Assembly: GCF_029851875.1 (NCBI RefSeq)
Contig: NZ_JARKVC010000026.1
Coordinates: forward strand, 1-63,821
DNA length: 63,821 nt
From: Actinomyces sp.
Lineage (GTDB): Bacteria; Actinomycetota; Actinomycetes; Actinomycetales; Actinomycetaceae
Direction: 5' to 3'
Shown: one piece after another, positions 44,088 through 52,098 of the stretch
How positions within the stretch are numbered: the stretch's first letter is position 1
Layout of the letters: every line of letters begins with the position of its first letter
Position numbers and translations under genes: made by a program
Notes under the pieces: model-generated
Told to the model about the DNA's origin: nothing
The model's database searches: none
What the model saw: the letters and a program-made list of their open reading frames with translations, nothing else

Positions 44088-45676
44088 TGCCCTCCATCCT
44101 CGACCTGATCCGTGAGCGCCGCTCTGCCGGCCAGCACGCCGCCGACCCGGCCGTCATCGCCGCCATGCCCCCGGTGGCGGGCGGCGGCACCGCCTACGGC
44201 CTGGCAGCCCTGTCCAGGGAGACCACCGCCGTGGCCGCCGCCCCTGAGGGCACCCGCAACGACCAGCTCAACCGCAGCGCGTTCAACCTCGGCCAGCTGG
44301 TGGCCGCAGGCGCCCTGGACGCCCAGACCGTCACCGACAGCCTCACCCACGCAGCCAGGACCGCGGGCCTGGGCGACGCCGAGATTGCCTCGACGCTGCG
44401 CTCTGGCGGCCTGGCCGGGGCCGCCCAGCCCAGGCAGATCGACGACACATGGGAACCGACCCAGCCACCGCCGACCACCGTCATCACCCCGGGCACGGTC
44501 ACCACGGCCACGCCCCAGGCCGACGCCGAGGCTGACACTCAGGCCGCCGACAGCGGCGCCGGCCAGGAGCAGCCCAGCAAGGAGGAGCAGTACGCCCAGT
44601 GGCGGGCTGGGCAGGTCGCCCTCCAGGCCGAGCAGCTACGCATCAGCGCCGAAGCCAGAGACATCGTCACCCTTGAGAAGGACGAGGCCACGTGGTCCTT
44701 CCCCAGCCACCTGCCCACGCTCGCCGACGAGCTCGCCCTGCCCGACGAGGACACCGAGTACCTCATCCAGGACGTGTTCCCCGTCGACGCCAACGTCCTC
44801 CTGACCGCCCAGTACAAGACCGGCAAGACCACCATGGTCCTCAACCTGCTGCGCGCCCTGGCCGACGGGACGCCGTTCCTCGGGTCCCTGGCCGTCAACC
44901 TGGACCCGGGCACCCGCGTCACCTACCTCAACTACGAGGTCGGCGAGGGGATGATCCGCAAGTGGTTCCGGGCCCAGGGCCTGGCCCACCCGGAGAACGT
45001 CTCCCTGCTCAACGTCCGCGGCCACTCCCTGCCCGTCCTGCGCCCCCACCCGCGCCACCAGCTCGTCACCTACCTGAAGGACACCGGCGCACGCGTCCTG
45101 GTCGTCGACCCCTACGCCCGCGCCTTCGTTGGCTCAGGCACCGACGAGAACGACAACATGCAGGCCGGCGCTTTCCTGGACGCCTGGGACCAGATCAAGG
45201 AGGAGGCGGGCGTCCGCGAGATGGTCATGGTCACCCACACCGGCCGGGCCACAGGCCCCTCCGGCCGCACCCGGGCGCGCGGAGCCACCAGGGTCGACGA
45301 CTGGGCTGACGTGCGCTGGGCCCTGACCCGCGACCCCGAGCGGGACACTGACCGCTACCTGTCAGCCACAGGCCGTGACGTGGAGTGGCCCGAGCACCTG
45401 CTCACCTACGACCCGGTCACCCGCCACCTGACCGCCACCGACGGGGACCGCACGCAGGTGCGCCGCAACCGGGTCGAGGACGCCGTCGTCGACGTCGTGC
45501 GCGCCAACCCTGGCGTGGGCGCCAAGGCCCTGGAGGCACTGGTGCGCGACAAGGTCGAGGACGGCGTGTCCGCGACGGCGTTCAAGGCCGCCGTGGCGGA
45601 CGCCAGAGCCCACCTGCGCATCTCGTCCCAGCCTGGTCCGCGCGGCTCCAAGACCTACTGGCCGGTGAGGTCGTGA
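44087..45676 (+). CDS. AAA-family replicative helicase/ATPase (RepA-like)
   Basis: 529 residues. A variable N-terminal part (1-180) is followed by a RecA-like ATPase: Walker A AQYKTGKTT (about 243-251), YLNYEVGEGM, Walker B VLVVDPYAR, sensor MVMVTHTGR and RGATRVDDWAD. A C-terminal winged-helix-like part follows. It is the helicase partner of the prim-pol. Confidence 0.82.
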   Translation: MPSILDLIRERRSAGQHAADPAVIAAMPPVAGGGTAYGLAALSRETTAVAAAPEGTRNDQLNRSAFNLGQLVAAGALDAQTVTDSLTHAARTAGLGDAEIASTLRSGGLAGAAQPRQIDDTWEPTQPPPTTVITPGTVTTATPQADAEADTQAADSGAGQEQPSKEEQYAQWRAGQVALQAEQLRISAEARDIVTLEKDEATWSFPSHLPTLADELALPDEDTEYLIQDVFPVDANVLLTAQYKTGKTTMVLNLLRALADGTPFLGSLAVNLDPGTRVTYLNYEVGEGMIRKWFRAQGLAHPENVSLLNVRGHSLPVLRPHPRHQLVTYLKDTGARVLVVDPYARAFVGSGTDENDNMQAGAFLDAWDQIKEEAGVREMVMVTHTGRATGPSGRTRARGATRVDDWADVRWALTRDPERDTDRYLSATGRDVEWPEHLLTYDPVTRHLTATDGDRTQVRRNRVEDAVVDVVRANPGVGAKALEALVRDKVEDGVSATAFKAAVADARAHLRISSQPGPRGSKTYWPVRS

Positions 45677-45801
45677 TGTGCGAGCGCAGAGCGAGCGGGT
45701 CAAATCACGACACGCCGATGAACATCAATGACGCCAACGAAAAGTCGGGGTTGGAGTTGCGAGCGCAGAAGCCTTCTCGACGCGCTCGCACCCCCTTATA
45801 G
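45676..45801 (+). CDS. Short uncertain ORF (41 aa)
   Basis: 41 residues beginning at ATG 45676 within the helicase stop (TGATG). Basic, no domain. It spans a repeat and hairpin region, so it may be non-coding. Confidence 0.3.
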   Translation: MCERRASGSNHDTPMNINDANEKSGLELRAQKPSRRARTPL

Positions 45802-45823
45802 GGGTGCGGCGCGAGCGGGTCAA
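45691..45823. repeat. Direct repeats plus hairpin behind the helicase gene
   Basis: GCGAGCGGGTCAA is repeated exactly at 45691-45703 and 45811-45823. GCGAGCGCAG occurs twice (near 45680 and 45758). A hairpin GCACCCC-CTTAT-AGGGGTGC lies near 45788-45808. Possible iteron/origin or transcript-end element of the phage. Confidence 0.45.
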
Positions 45824-45839
45824 CGTCAGGGAACACCTC

Positions 45840-46229
45840 ATGCCCACCAGGAAGAAACCCGCACCCAAGAAGACCACCAGACCCACCCCCAGGCTCAGGC
45901 CCCCAGCAACCGAGTACACCTGCCCCCACTGCCTGGCCAGGGTCCTCACCGGCTGGGACGACGACCTCATGGCCTCCAAGCACACCGTCGACGCCACACC
46001 AGTCACCGCGCTCGGAGAGCTCGAAGCATGGGAATCGGGGCTGGCCTGCTTCGAGCTGGCTGGCCAGCGCATCAGCTGGCGCGACCACTGGAGGGTAGCC
46101 ACCCGCCCCGCCTCGGTGGTCAGCGTCCACCCCGCCCACCGATGCCACCTCCACCTGGAGCGGGCACCACAGACACAAGCCACCCAGGACACACACTGGC
46201 CGGGGCGCCCCGACCAGCCGCCCTACTAG
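45840..46229 (+). CDS. Hypothetical phage protein with CxxC
   Basis: 129 residues. A Lys/Pro-rich start, then YTCPHCLARVL (possible zinc ligands) and a C-terminal HPAHRCHLH. AGGGA lies before ATG 45840. The function is unknown. Confidence 0.55.
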   Translation: MPTRKKPAPKKTTRPTPRLRPPATEYTCPHCLARVLTGWDDDLMASKHTVDATPVTALGELEAWESGLACFELAGQRISWRDHWRVATRPASVVSVHPAHRCHLHLERAPQTQATQDTHWPGRPDQPPY

Positions 46230-46245
46230 ACGAAAGACAGACCGC

Positions 46246-46722
46246 ATGAAGACAAGACCCAAGGACATTGGCACCGCGGCCGAGACCGCACTCGTCCGCT
46301 ACGCGCGCTCTCGCGGCCACAGTCAGGCCCGCCGGATCGCACTGGCCGGCTCACGCGACCAGGGTGACGTGTGGCTGACCGAGGGGATCATCGTGGAGGT
46401 CAAGGCCGGGCACGCCGCCGAGACCGCCTCAGACGAGCGGGTGCGGGCCTGGTGGGGGCAGACGGTCACCGAGCGGGACAACCACGGCGTGCCGGTCGGC
46501 GTCCTGGTCACCAAGCGCGCGGGCTACTCAGGAGCCCGCTGCGAGGCCTGGAACGCGTGGATGGACCTGGACACCCTCCACCGCCTGATAGGGGCTCCCT
46601 GGGCCTCACGCAGCCCCCTGGGGGCGGAGACGGGGGCGCACCTGGTGCGCATGTCCGTCGCCTCCCTGATCGCGCTCACCATCCGCTACGCGCAGCGGGC
46701 CGACGAGGAGGCGGGAGCATGA
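46246..46722 (+). CDS. PD-(D/E)XK endonuclease-like protein (Holliday-resolvase type)
   Basis: 158 residues: IGTAAETALVRYARSRGH helix with Glu, then GSRDQGDVWL and IIVEVKAG, which is the E...D...ExK resolvase/VRR-like core. It may resolve recombination intermediates before packaging. Confidence 0.68.
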   Translation: MKTRPKDIGTAAETALVRYARSRGHSQARRIALAGSRDQGDVWLTEGIIVEVKAGHAAETASDERVRAWWGQTVTERDNHGVPVGVLVTKRAGYSGARCEAWNAWMDLDTLHRLIGAPWASRSPLGAETGAHLVRMSVASLIALTIRYAQRADEEAGA

Positions 46723-47042
46723 GCACCCGACCCCGTGCCCTGCTTGAGCGCCTCTACGACGGCCTGCCCGGCACCGTCACCGACCTCGACCGCCCTGACG
46801 AGCAGCCCCCTCCCGGGCTGGACCTGTACGCCTACCTGGAGGAGGTCGCCCCCTGGCACGTCACCGACCTGGGGAGCCTGGACACCCTGCCCGAGGGCTC
46901 GGTCGTCGTCGACGCGACCGAGACCGCCTGGCAGCTGCACGGGCGCACCTGGCACCCCACCACCCCGACCCTGCCCGTGGCCGACACCCCGGCCATCACC
47001 TACCCGGCCGTGATCACCTGGACCCCGAAGGAGAACCAATGA
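46719..47042 (+). CDS. Hypothetical phage protein
   Basis: 107 residues, with a central WHVTDLGSLDTLPEGSVVVD block also seen in the sense of the 48038 protein (EELDALPPCSVIL). 4-bp overlaps on both sides. The function is unknown. Confidence 0.55.
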   Translation: MSTRPRALLERLYDGLPGTVTDLDRPDEQPPPGLDLYAYLEEVAPWHVTDLGSLDTLPEGSVVVDATETAWQLHGRTWHPTTPTLPVADTPAITYPAVITWTPKENQ

Positions 47043-47536
47043 GCAGCCACACGCACGACCTCGACGACGCCATCAACCTCATCACCGAGGAGAGTCGCCA
47101 GCTTACCCACGACGACGAGATCATCCTCCTCGCCGACATCACGTACGAGTCGGCCTTGGCCGTCTGCGCTGCCCACCTCCACTCCGTGTCCGGCACCATC
47201 AGCAACCTCACCAAGGCTGCCGTGCACGCTGTCTTCTGGTACCAGGACACCACCGGAGCGCCCCTGGCCTGCGCCCTGGACGCCGTGCGCCGCGAGTACG
47301 ACCGAGCCCGCACCAAGCACCACGGGAACACGCCGCTCAGCCACACCATGAGCGACCGCGACCGGTCCGTGATCCTCCTGGAGGAGGTCGGGGAGGTCGC
47401 CCGCGCGCTCACCCCCGACGCCCACGAGCCCACCGGCCACGCCGGGGACCTCACCGACGAGCTCATCCAGGTCGCGACCGTGGCCGCCGCCTGGCTCCAG
47501 CACGAGATCAGCAAGAAGGAGAGCAGCAATGACTGA
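47039..47536 (+). CDS. MazG-like nucleotide pyrophosphohydrolase
   Basis: 165 residues. The C-terminal half has LLEEVGEVARAL and DLTDELIQVATVAAAWL, the EExxE...ExxD metal pattern of MazG/dUTPase-like helices. It may adjust the nucleotide pool during infection. Confidence 0.65.
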   Translation: MSSHTHDLDDAINLITEESRQLTHDDEIILLADITYESALAVCAAHLHSVSGTISNLTKAAVHAVFWYQDTTGAPLACALDAVRREYDRARTKHHGNTPLSHTMSDRDRSVILLEEVGEVARALTPDAHEPTGHAGDLTDELIQVATVAAAWLQHEISKKESSND

Positions 47537-48041
47537 CACCGTCACCATCCGCCCCACCCGCGCCAGCGACGTCAAGCTCGGCGACAGGATCCGGGTCGGA
47601 GGCAGTACCGAGACGGTCACACGGATCGAGGACTCACCGACCGGAACCATCCGGATACGCACCGACAGCGCCCCCTACGTCCCGCTCTACCACAGCAACA
47701 TCGTGGACGTCGTCGTGGACACTCACGGGCCGGAGGAGCCCACCTGGCCCACCTCACCACTCATCCGCGTCACCAGGAGCACGTACACCGACACCCCGTG
47801 CAGCGACCTCGCCCTGCGCGACCCAGACGGCGACTACATCATCAACGACGGCGACCCCGGGCCGCGGGACGCCGAGACGATCACCGAGTGGGAGGACCTC
47901 GCAGCAGTCCGGGCGGACCTCATCGACGCCCTGCGCGAGGCGAGGGACGACGCAGCCGACGACGGCTCACCGGGAGCCTGGCTCCTCCTCGCCACCAGCG
48001 TCGACGACCTCCTCGACGACGCGGGCAGGACCCAGACGTGA
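47529..48041 (+). CDS. Hypothetical phage protein
   Basis: 170 residues, acidic. A beta-rich first half (KLGDRIRVGGSTETVTRIED) of SH3-like look and a helical acidic C-terminus. It overlaps the previous gene by 8 bp. Unknown. Confidence 0.55.
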   Translation: MTDTVTIRPTRASDVKLGDRIRVGGSTETVTRIEDSPTGTIRIRTDSAPYVPLYHSNIVDVVVDTHGPEEPTWPTSPLIRVTRSTYTDTPCSDLALRDPDGDYIINDGDPGPRDAETITEWEDLAAVRADLIDALREARDDAADDGSPGAWLLLATSVDDLLDDAGRTQT

Positions 48042-48289
48042 CCGCCACCAGCTACGCCACCACCCTCAACGACCTGCACACCCACCTCAGCGCCGTCACC
48101 ACCGCCGAGGAGCTCGACGCCCTACCACCATGCTCCGTCATCCTCGAATGGGACGATGTCGCCTTGATGAAGGACTACTCAGGCCGCTGGTTCGCCGGAG
48201 GGTCTAACCACCGCTTCACGTCCGACAGCATCGTCATGCCCGTCCTCCTCCTGTGGCTGGGGCGCAACAGGGGCGCAGACGGCCAGTGA
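48038..48289 (+). CDS. Hypothetical phage protein
   Basis: 83 residues from GTG 48038. Contains TTAEELDALPPCSVILEWDD, similar in type to the 46719 protein, and WFAGGSNHRF. 4-bp overlap with the previous stop; a terminator follows. Confidence 0.5.
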   Translation: MTATSYATTLNDLHTHLSAVTTAEELDALPPCSVILEWDDVALMKDYSGRWFAGGSNHRFTSDSIVMPVLLLWLGRNRGADGQ

Positions 48290-48295
48290 CACGAC

Positions 48296-48339
48296 ACGGG
48301 CTACCCCACCGCGCTACTGTCACCGGTGGGGTAGCCCGT
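48296..48339. terminator. Hairpin terminator
   Basis: Perfect 16-bp inverted repeat, 48296-48311 with 48324-48339 (ACGGGCTACCCCACCG), 12-nt loop, followed by CTCCT. Ends the early operon. Confidence 0.8.
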
Positions 48340-48373
48340 CTCCTAACAGACACCAACAAGGGGAGGAAACCAG

Positions 48374-49078
48374 TTGCACGACGCCCAACGCCTCACCGAC
48401 CTGCACGCATGGCTCCCCGAGCTCATCACCCTCGAACAGGCCCAGAGCGGGCCACGCTCACCCCGCACAACACCATCAGGCAACAACCAGCCAGGCCTAC
48501 CCTTCGGTGTCATCGTGGACGACCCAGACGAGCCAGCCGACGCACGCACGGCCGCCGGCATCATGCTCTGGGCAGCCACCTGGGCCGCATGCTTCGAGCC
48601 CTGGTACGGGCGCGCCCTCGCAGACTCCCTCACCTACCTCGCCACCATCGCCGACCAGGCAGCCACCGCCCACCCCGACGAGTGGTCTGCGCTCAGTGAC
48701 GAGCTCGCCCGCCACCACGCCAGGGTCGCGGCGCTCACCGGCCACGCGGACACCACCGACGAGGACCGCGCCTGCCCAGCCTGCGGCCACCCCCTCATCC
48801 GCCAGCCCACCGAGGAGGGCCTGTCTGACTGGCGGGCCTGCACCGGCTGCGACTCCTGGTGGCCTGACGGTGAGGTCATCGACGCCACCCGCACCCACAC
48901 GCTCGCCACCACAGGGGCGGAGGTGTGGGTCACCCGCGCCCAGGCCTGCGCCATCCACCCAGGCCTCAGGCCCGACACCCTCAAGAAGTGGGTCCGGCGC
49001 GGCCACGTGAGCACCGACAGGCGGGGCCGGGTCAACCTCGCCCAGGTCAACACGCGCGCGCGGCCACTTGCCGCGTGA
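48374..49078 (+). CDS. Phage zinc-ribbon/HTH protein
   Basis: 234 residues from TTG 48374, supported by GGGGAGGAA. A helical N-terminal half, then a zinc ribbon CPACGHP ... CTGC (about 134-157), then a C-terminal winged-helix-like part RPDTLKKWVRRGHVSTD. Possibly a late regulator. The function is unknown. Confidence 0.65.
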   Translation: MHDAQRLTDLHAWLPELITLEQAQSGPRSPRTTPSGNNQPGLPFGVIVDDPDEPADARTAAGIMLWAATWAACFEPWYGRALADSLTYLATIADQAATAHPDEWSALSDELARHHARVAALTGHADTTDEDRACPACGHPLIRQPTEEGLSDWRACTGCDSWWPDGEVIDATRTHTLATTGAEVWVTRAQACAIHPGLRPDTLKKWVRRGHVSTDRRGRVNLAQVNTRARPLAA

Positions 49079-49148
49079 GCCGAGCCTCTGGACGGCTCAC
49101 ATACCGCGAGGTGTGGACAAAATAGAGCGAAGTAGTAGCATCTCCCGT

Positions 49149-50312
49149 ATGGGAGAACGTCTCTACACCACTCGCGCCCCCTGGATCACCTTCACGTTCC
49201 GCACCGAGTACAACGCCCTGTGGGCCCAGCTGGGCGAGGTCTTCTCCAAGTGCCAGCACCTGGCAGGCACGCCCCTGCAGCCACGCCGCGCCAGCGAGCT
49301 GGCCTCGGTCTACGTCAGGCGCGGAGCCCTCTCGACCACGGCCATCGAGGGCAACACCCTCACCGAGGAGGACCTCAGCCGGATCATCGACCACGGCGAG
49401 AGCCTGCCCCCGTCCAGGGAGTACCTGGAGCAGGAGGTACGCAACATCCTTGAGGCCCTCAGCGACATCGACACGACCCAGCACCGTCAGCAGGGATTCG
49501 TCCTGACCCCGCAGTGGCTCAAGGACCAGAACGCCAACATCCTCAAGGGTCTTGAGGTCGCCGACCACGTCACCCCTGGCGAGTACACGACGACCCAGCT
49601 GTCCGTCGGCACCTACCGCCCTGCACCGCCAGAGGACGTCCCCTACCTCGTCGAGCGGCTCTGCCAGTGGCTCAACGACGAGTACCTGGCCCACGTCAAC
49701 AACCCGGACACGCCTGCCGACACCAGGTTCTTCAACTCCTTCCTCGCTGCGACCCTCGGCCACCTCTACGTCGCCTGGATCCACCCCTTCGGCGACGGCA
49801 ACGGGCGGACCGCCAGGCTCCTGCAGGTCGCCGTCCTGGCCGCCTCAGGGGTCGTGCCGTGGGTGTCCACCAACCTCCTGTCAGACTTCTACAACGAGAC
49901 CAGGAGCCGCTACTACCAGCGCCTGGACGACGCCTCAAGGAAGGGTGACGTCGCCGGGTTCGTCCGGTACAGCGCGGGCGGGCTCGTCGACAAGCTGCGT
50001 GAGCAGATCACAGAGGTCCAGGAGGACCAGCGGCGGATCGCCTGGATCAGCTACATCCACGAGGTCATGCACGACGAGCCGTCGGGCAAGACCAAGGACC
50101 GCCGCCGTGACCTGGCCCTCGCCATGCCGGAACGACCGCTGTCACGGCGCGAGATCTCACGGCTCACGCCCGACCTCGCAGCCGCCTACGTCAACACCGA
50201 GCGCACCCTGACCAGGGACCTCCACCGGCTCCGTGACCTTCACCTTCTCTGGCAGCCAGGCCGAGGGCTGTGGGCGTCGAACATGGCGGTCATCGACGCC
50301 TTCAAGCCCTGA
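49149..50312 (+). CDS. Fic/DOC-family AMPylase-like protein, self-inhibited class
   Basis: 387 residues. Active-site loop HPFGDGNGRTAR (about residue 211) is complete. The N-terminal helix has TTAIEGN (63-69), the (S/T)xxxE(G/N) inhibitory motif, so it belongs to class II Fic with an intramolecular block. A C-terminal winged-helix-like region (300-380) follows. Such enzymes transfer AMP to target hydroxyls. Its place between early and packaging genes, with its own terminators, suggests a lysogenic-conversion or defence cargo gene. Confidence 0.88.
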   Translation: MGERLYTTRAPWITFTFRTEYNALWAQLGEVFSKCQHLAGTPLQPRRASELASVYVRRGALSTTAIEGNTLTEEDLSRIIDHGESLPPSREYLEQEVRNILEALSDIDTTQHRQQGFVLTPQWLKDQNANILKGLEVADHVTPGEYTTTQLSVGTYRPAPPEDVPYLVERLCQWLNDEYLAHVNNPDTPADTRFFNSFLAATLGHLYVAWIHPFGDGNGRTARLLQVAVLAASGVVPWVSTNLLSDFYNETRSRYYQRLDDASRKGDVAGFVRYSAGGLVDKLREQITEVQEDQRRIAWISYIHEVMHDEPSGKTKDRRRDLALAMPERPLSRREISRLTPDLAAAYVNTERTLTRDLHRLRDLHLLWQPGRGLWASNMAVIDAFKP

Positions 50313-50380
50313 TACTTGCCACGTAATTACCGCCCGCGTAGACTGTCCCCCAAACGGGCGTCGAGCGCGCCCAAAAACAG

Positions 50381-50407
50381 CCCCGAAGCCATCAGTTCCG
50401 GGGTTTT
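50381..50407 (+). terminator. Terminator after fic gene
   Basis: CCCCG (50381-50385) and CGGGG (50399-50403) followed by TTTT. A short stem but with a T-run. Confidence 0.5.
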
Positions 50408-50569
50408 CTCATGCCCACCCGGCCAGCGACCAGGTGGGCAGCGCGGACACAGAGCAAGCCGAAGACGGGCCGCACCCGCCACGGCACCAGGGCGCAACAC
50501 CCCGGCCGCGCACCGAGCCCACCCACACACTGGGCAGGCTCGACCCGAGAACGGGGCAGCAAGGGGACA

Positions 50570-50608
50570 CGTCCCCCGCCCAAGCCTCGCTGGCTTGGGC
50601 GGGGGACG
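50570..50608. terminator. Bidirectional terminator between convergent genes
   Basis: Perfect 17-bp stem (50570-50586 with 50592-50608), loop TCGCT. It lies just before the stop of the leftward HTH gene and after fic. The rest of 50313-50615 holds no credible gene. Confidence 0.8.
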
Positions 50609-50615
50609 GCACACG

Positions 50616-50843
50616 CTAGCCGCGAGCGCGCAGGTCGGTCCTGGCCCCCCGCCCGGGCCGGTTGGCGAGCCAGGCGTCCACCGTCTCAGGCAGCCAGCCA
50701 CGTGCCTCACGCCGCCCCTCCACGATCACCGCGTCAGGCTCAGGCAGGTAGCCGCGACTGAGGTAGGCCGAGACCGTGCCCTTAGCCAGTCCCGCCCGCT
50801 CAGCCAGGGCCGCGAGGCCGAGGTAGCGCACCGGCTCACTCAC
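50616..50843 (-). CDS. Small HTH protein, leftward trio
   Basis: 75 residues from GTG 50843. LAALAERAGLAKGTVSAYLS and GYLPEPDAVIVEGRREARGW form a MerR/excisionase-like winged helix. It follows a small membrane protein gene with an 8-bp overlap. Confidence 0.65.
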   Translation of the reverse strand: MSEPVRYLGLAALAERAGLAKGTVSAYLSRGYLPEPDAVIVEGRREARGWLPETVDAWLANRPGRGARTDLRARG

Positions 50844-51003
50844 TGCCGCCACCGCGCCAGGCGCGCGGCGCGAACCTGACGACCTCAACCAGCCACAGAA
50901 GCCAGACGGCAAAGGCCGCCACAGGGCTGAGGCCGGCGGTTACCGCCGCCAGGGCGACGGCCACGACGGCCAGCACCACCAGCGCCCCACGTTCGAACGT
51001 CAT
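50836..51003 (-). CDS. Small membrane protein, leftward trio
   Basis: 55 residues with one or two hydrophobic helices (about 7-43). GGAAGGAG stands before ATG 51003. The function is unknown. Confidence 0.6.
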   Translation of the reverse strand: MTFERGALVVLAVVAVALAAVTAGLSPVAAFAVWLLWLVEVVRFAPRAWRGGGSE

Positions 51004-51097
51004 GGTTACTCCTTCCCGGGAGGCCCCTATCATTAGGGGGAGGGGGCCGGGGGCTGACGATTCTACGGCTATCGTCAATCTCCCCGGCCCCACCCAC

Positions 51098-51199
51098 CTA
51101 CCTATCTCGCCTGCGACGCCTACGGACTCGGTCTGAGACATCCAGCCCCAGGATCACCACCGTGGCGATCGCCGCGATCCAGCCGGGCAAGTCGCCCAT
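51098..51199 (-). CDS. Very small membrane protein (33 aa), leftward trio
   Basis: 33 residues: MGDLPGWIAAIATVVILGLD, one membrane helix, then a strongly basic tail VRRRRRRDR. GAGGAGG lies 6 nt before ATG 51199. The layout (short helix plus basic end) recalls phage holin or toxin peptides, but this is inference. Confidence 0.55.
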   Translation of the reverse strand: MGDLPGWIAAIATVVILGLDVSDRVRRRRRRDR

Positions 51200-51270
51200 C
51201 GGAACCTCCTCTGTCTAGTTCTACCGACTGGCTGCCGGGTCGGAACCTCTTCCGACACCAAGAACTATAC

Positions 51271-51660
51271 ATGGCACAACATGCAACGTCAAGTACCGGA
51301 GACACACGGGCCATGGTGGACCGCCGCGACGACAGAAGATGGAGACGAGTCGCCACACAGGTCCGGGCACGATGGCGATCACAGCAGCTGCCGTGCGGGA
51401 TCTGCGGCCAGCCCATCGACTGGGACGCACGCAACCCCAACGCCGACAACGCACCAAGCGTCGACCACATCAAACCCTGGCGCGACTATCCGTCACTGCG
51501 CCTCGACCCCGCCAACTGCCGCGTCACGCACCAGTCATGCAACCGCTCCAAAGGCACACAGGCCGCCGCGCTACCAAGCATCGGCAACCAGTCACGCGCA
51601 TGGGGCAGACAAAAACCAGCACGACAAGCGACACACAACCCAAATAAGCAACACCCATAG
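51271..51660 (+). CDS. HNH endonuclease
   Basis: 129 residues with CGICGQPID, VDHIKPW (the DH of HNH), NCRVTHQSCNRSKG. HNH proteins next to terminase aid DNA packaging in many siphoviruses. The start could also be ATG 51313, which has GGAG upstream. Confidence 0.85.
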   Translation: MAQHATSSTGDTRAMVDRRDDRRWRRVATQVRARWRSQQLPCGICGQPIDWDARNPNADNAPSVDHIKPWRDYPSLRLDPANCRVTHQSCNRSKGTQAAALPSIGNQSRAWGRQKPARQATHNPNKQHP

Positions 51661-51786
51661 GTAGGGGCGTTCAAGGAAGGTCGAACCTATGGGTGGCCAG
51701 GTTGCCGGCGGGGAGTGGCCTCCCCCTCCCCGAGGGGCGAGGGGGTCGCGCGCGTGCGCGCGAGCACTACGGAAGGGCGTGTAGCC

Positions 51787-52098
51787 ATGCCGAAGGCCTT
51801 TGATCGCACGATGACGGACTACGTCGAGGACGCGGTCACCTCGGCGGACTGGCTGACGGACGCTGACGTGGCGGCTGTCGAGCTTCTGCGTCGTCTGGCG
51901 CATCGCATGGACGAGCCGGAGTTTCCGATGGTGGCGGGGCGCTTCGACAACGTGACCGAGTCGCTCCTCCTGAAGACGGCGGCGGCTCTTGGGCTGACTC
52001 CTGAGATGAGGGCGGCCTGGGAGAAGAAGGAGAAGAAGTCAGGTAATGGCAGGCTTGACACGCTCCGCAAGGGGACGGCGACGCTCCGAGCCGTCTAA
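51787..52098 (+). CDS. Terminase small subunit (putative)
   Basis: 103 residues, helical, directly before and overlapping TerL by 53 bp. ATADVAAVELLRR-type helices and a basic tail. The assignment rests mostly on position and size. Confidence 0.65.
   Translation: MPKAFDRTMTDYVEDAVTSADWLTDADVAAVELLRRLAHRMDEPEFPMVAGRFDNVTESLLLKTAAALGLTPEMRAAWEKKEKKSGNGRLDTLRKGTATLRAV

Noticed and set aside
50316-50879. Plus-strand frames after the fic gene
   Set aside because: They cross two terminator hairpins and lie opposite the leftward HTH gene.
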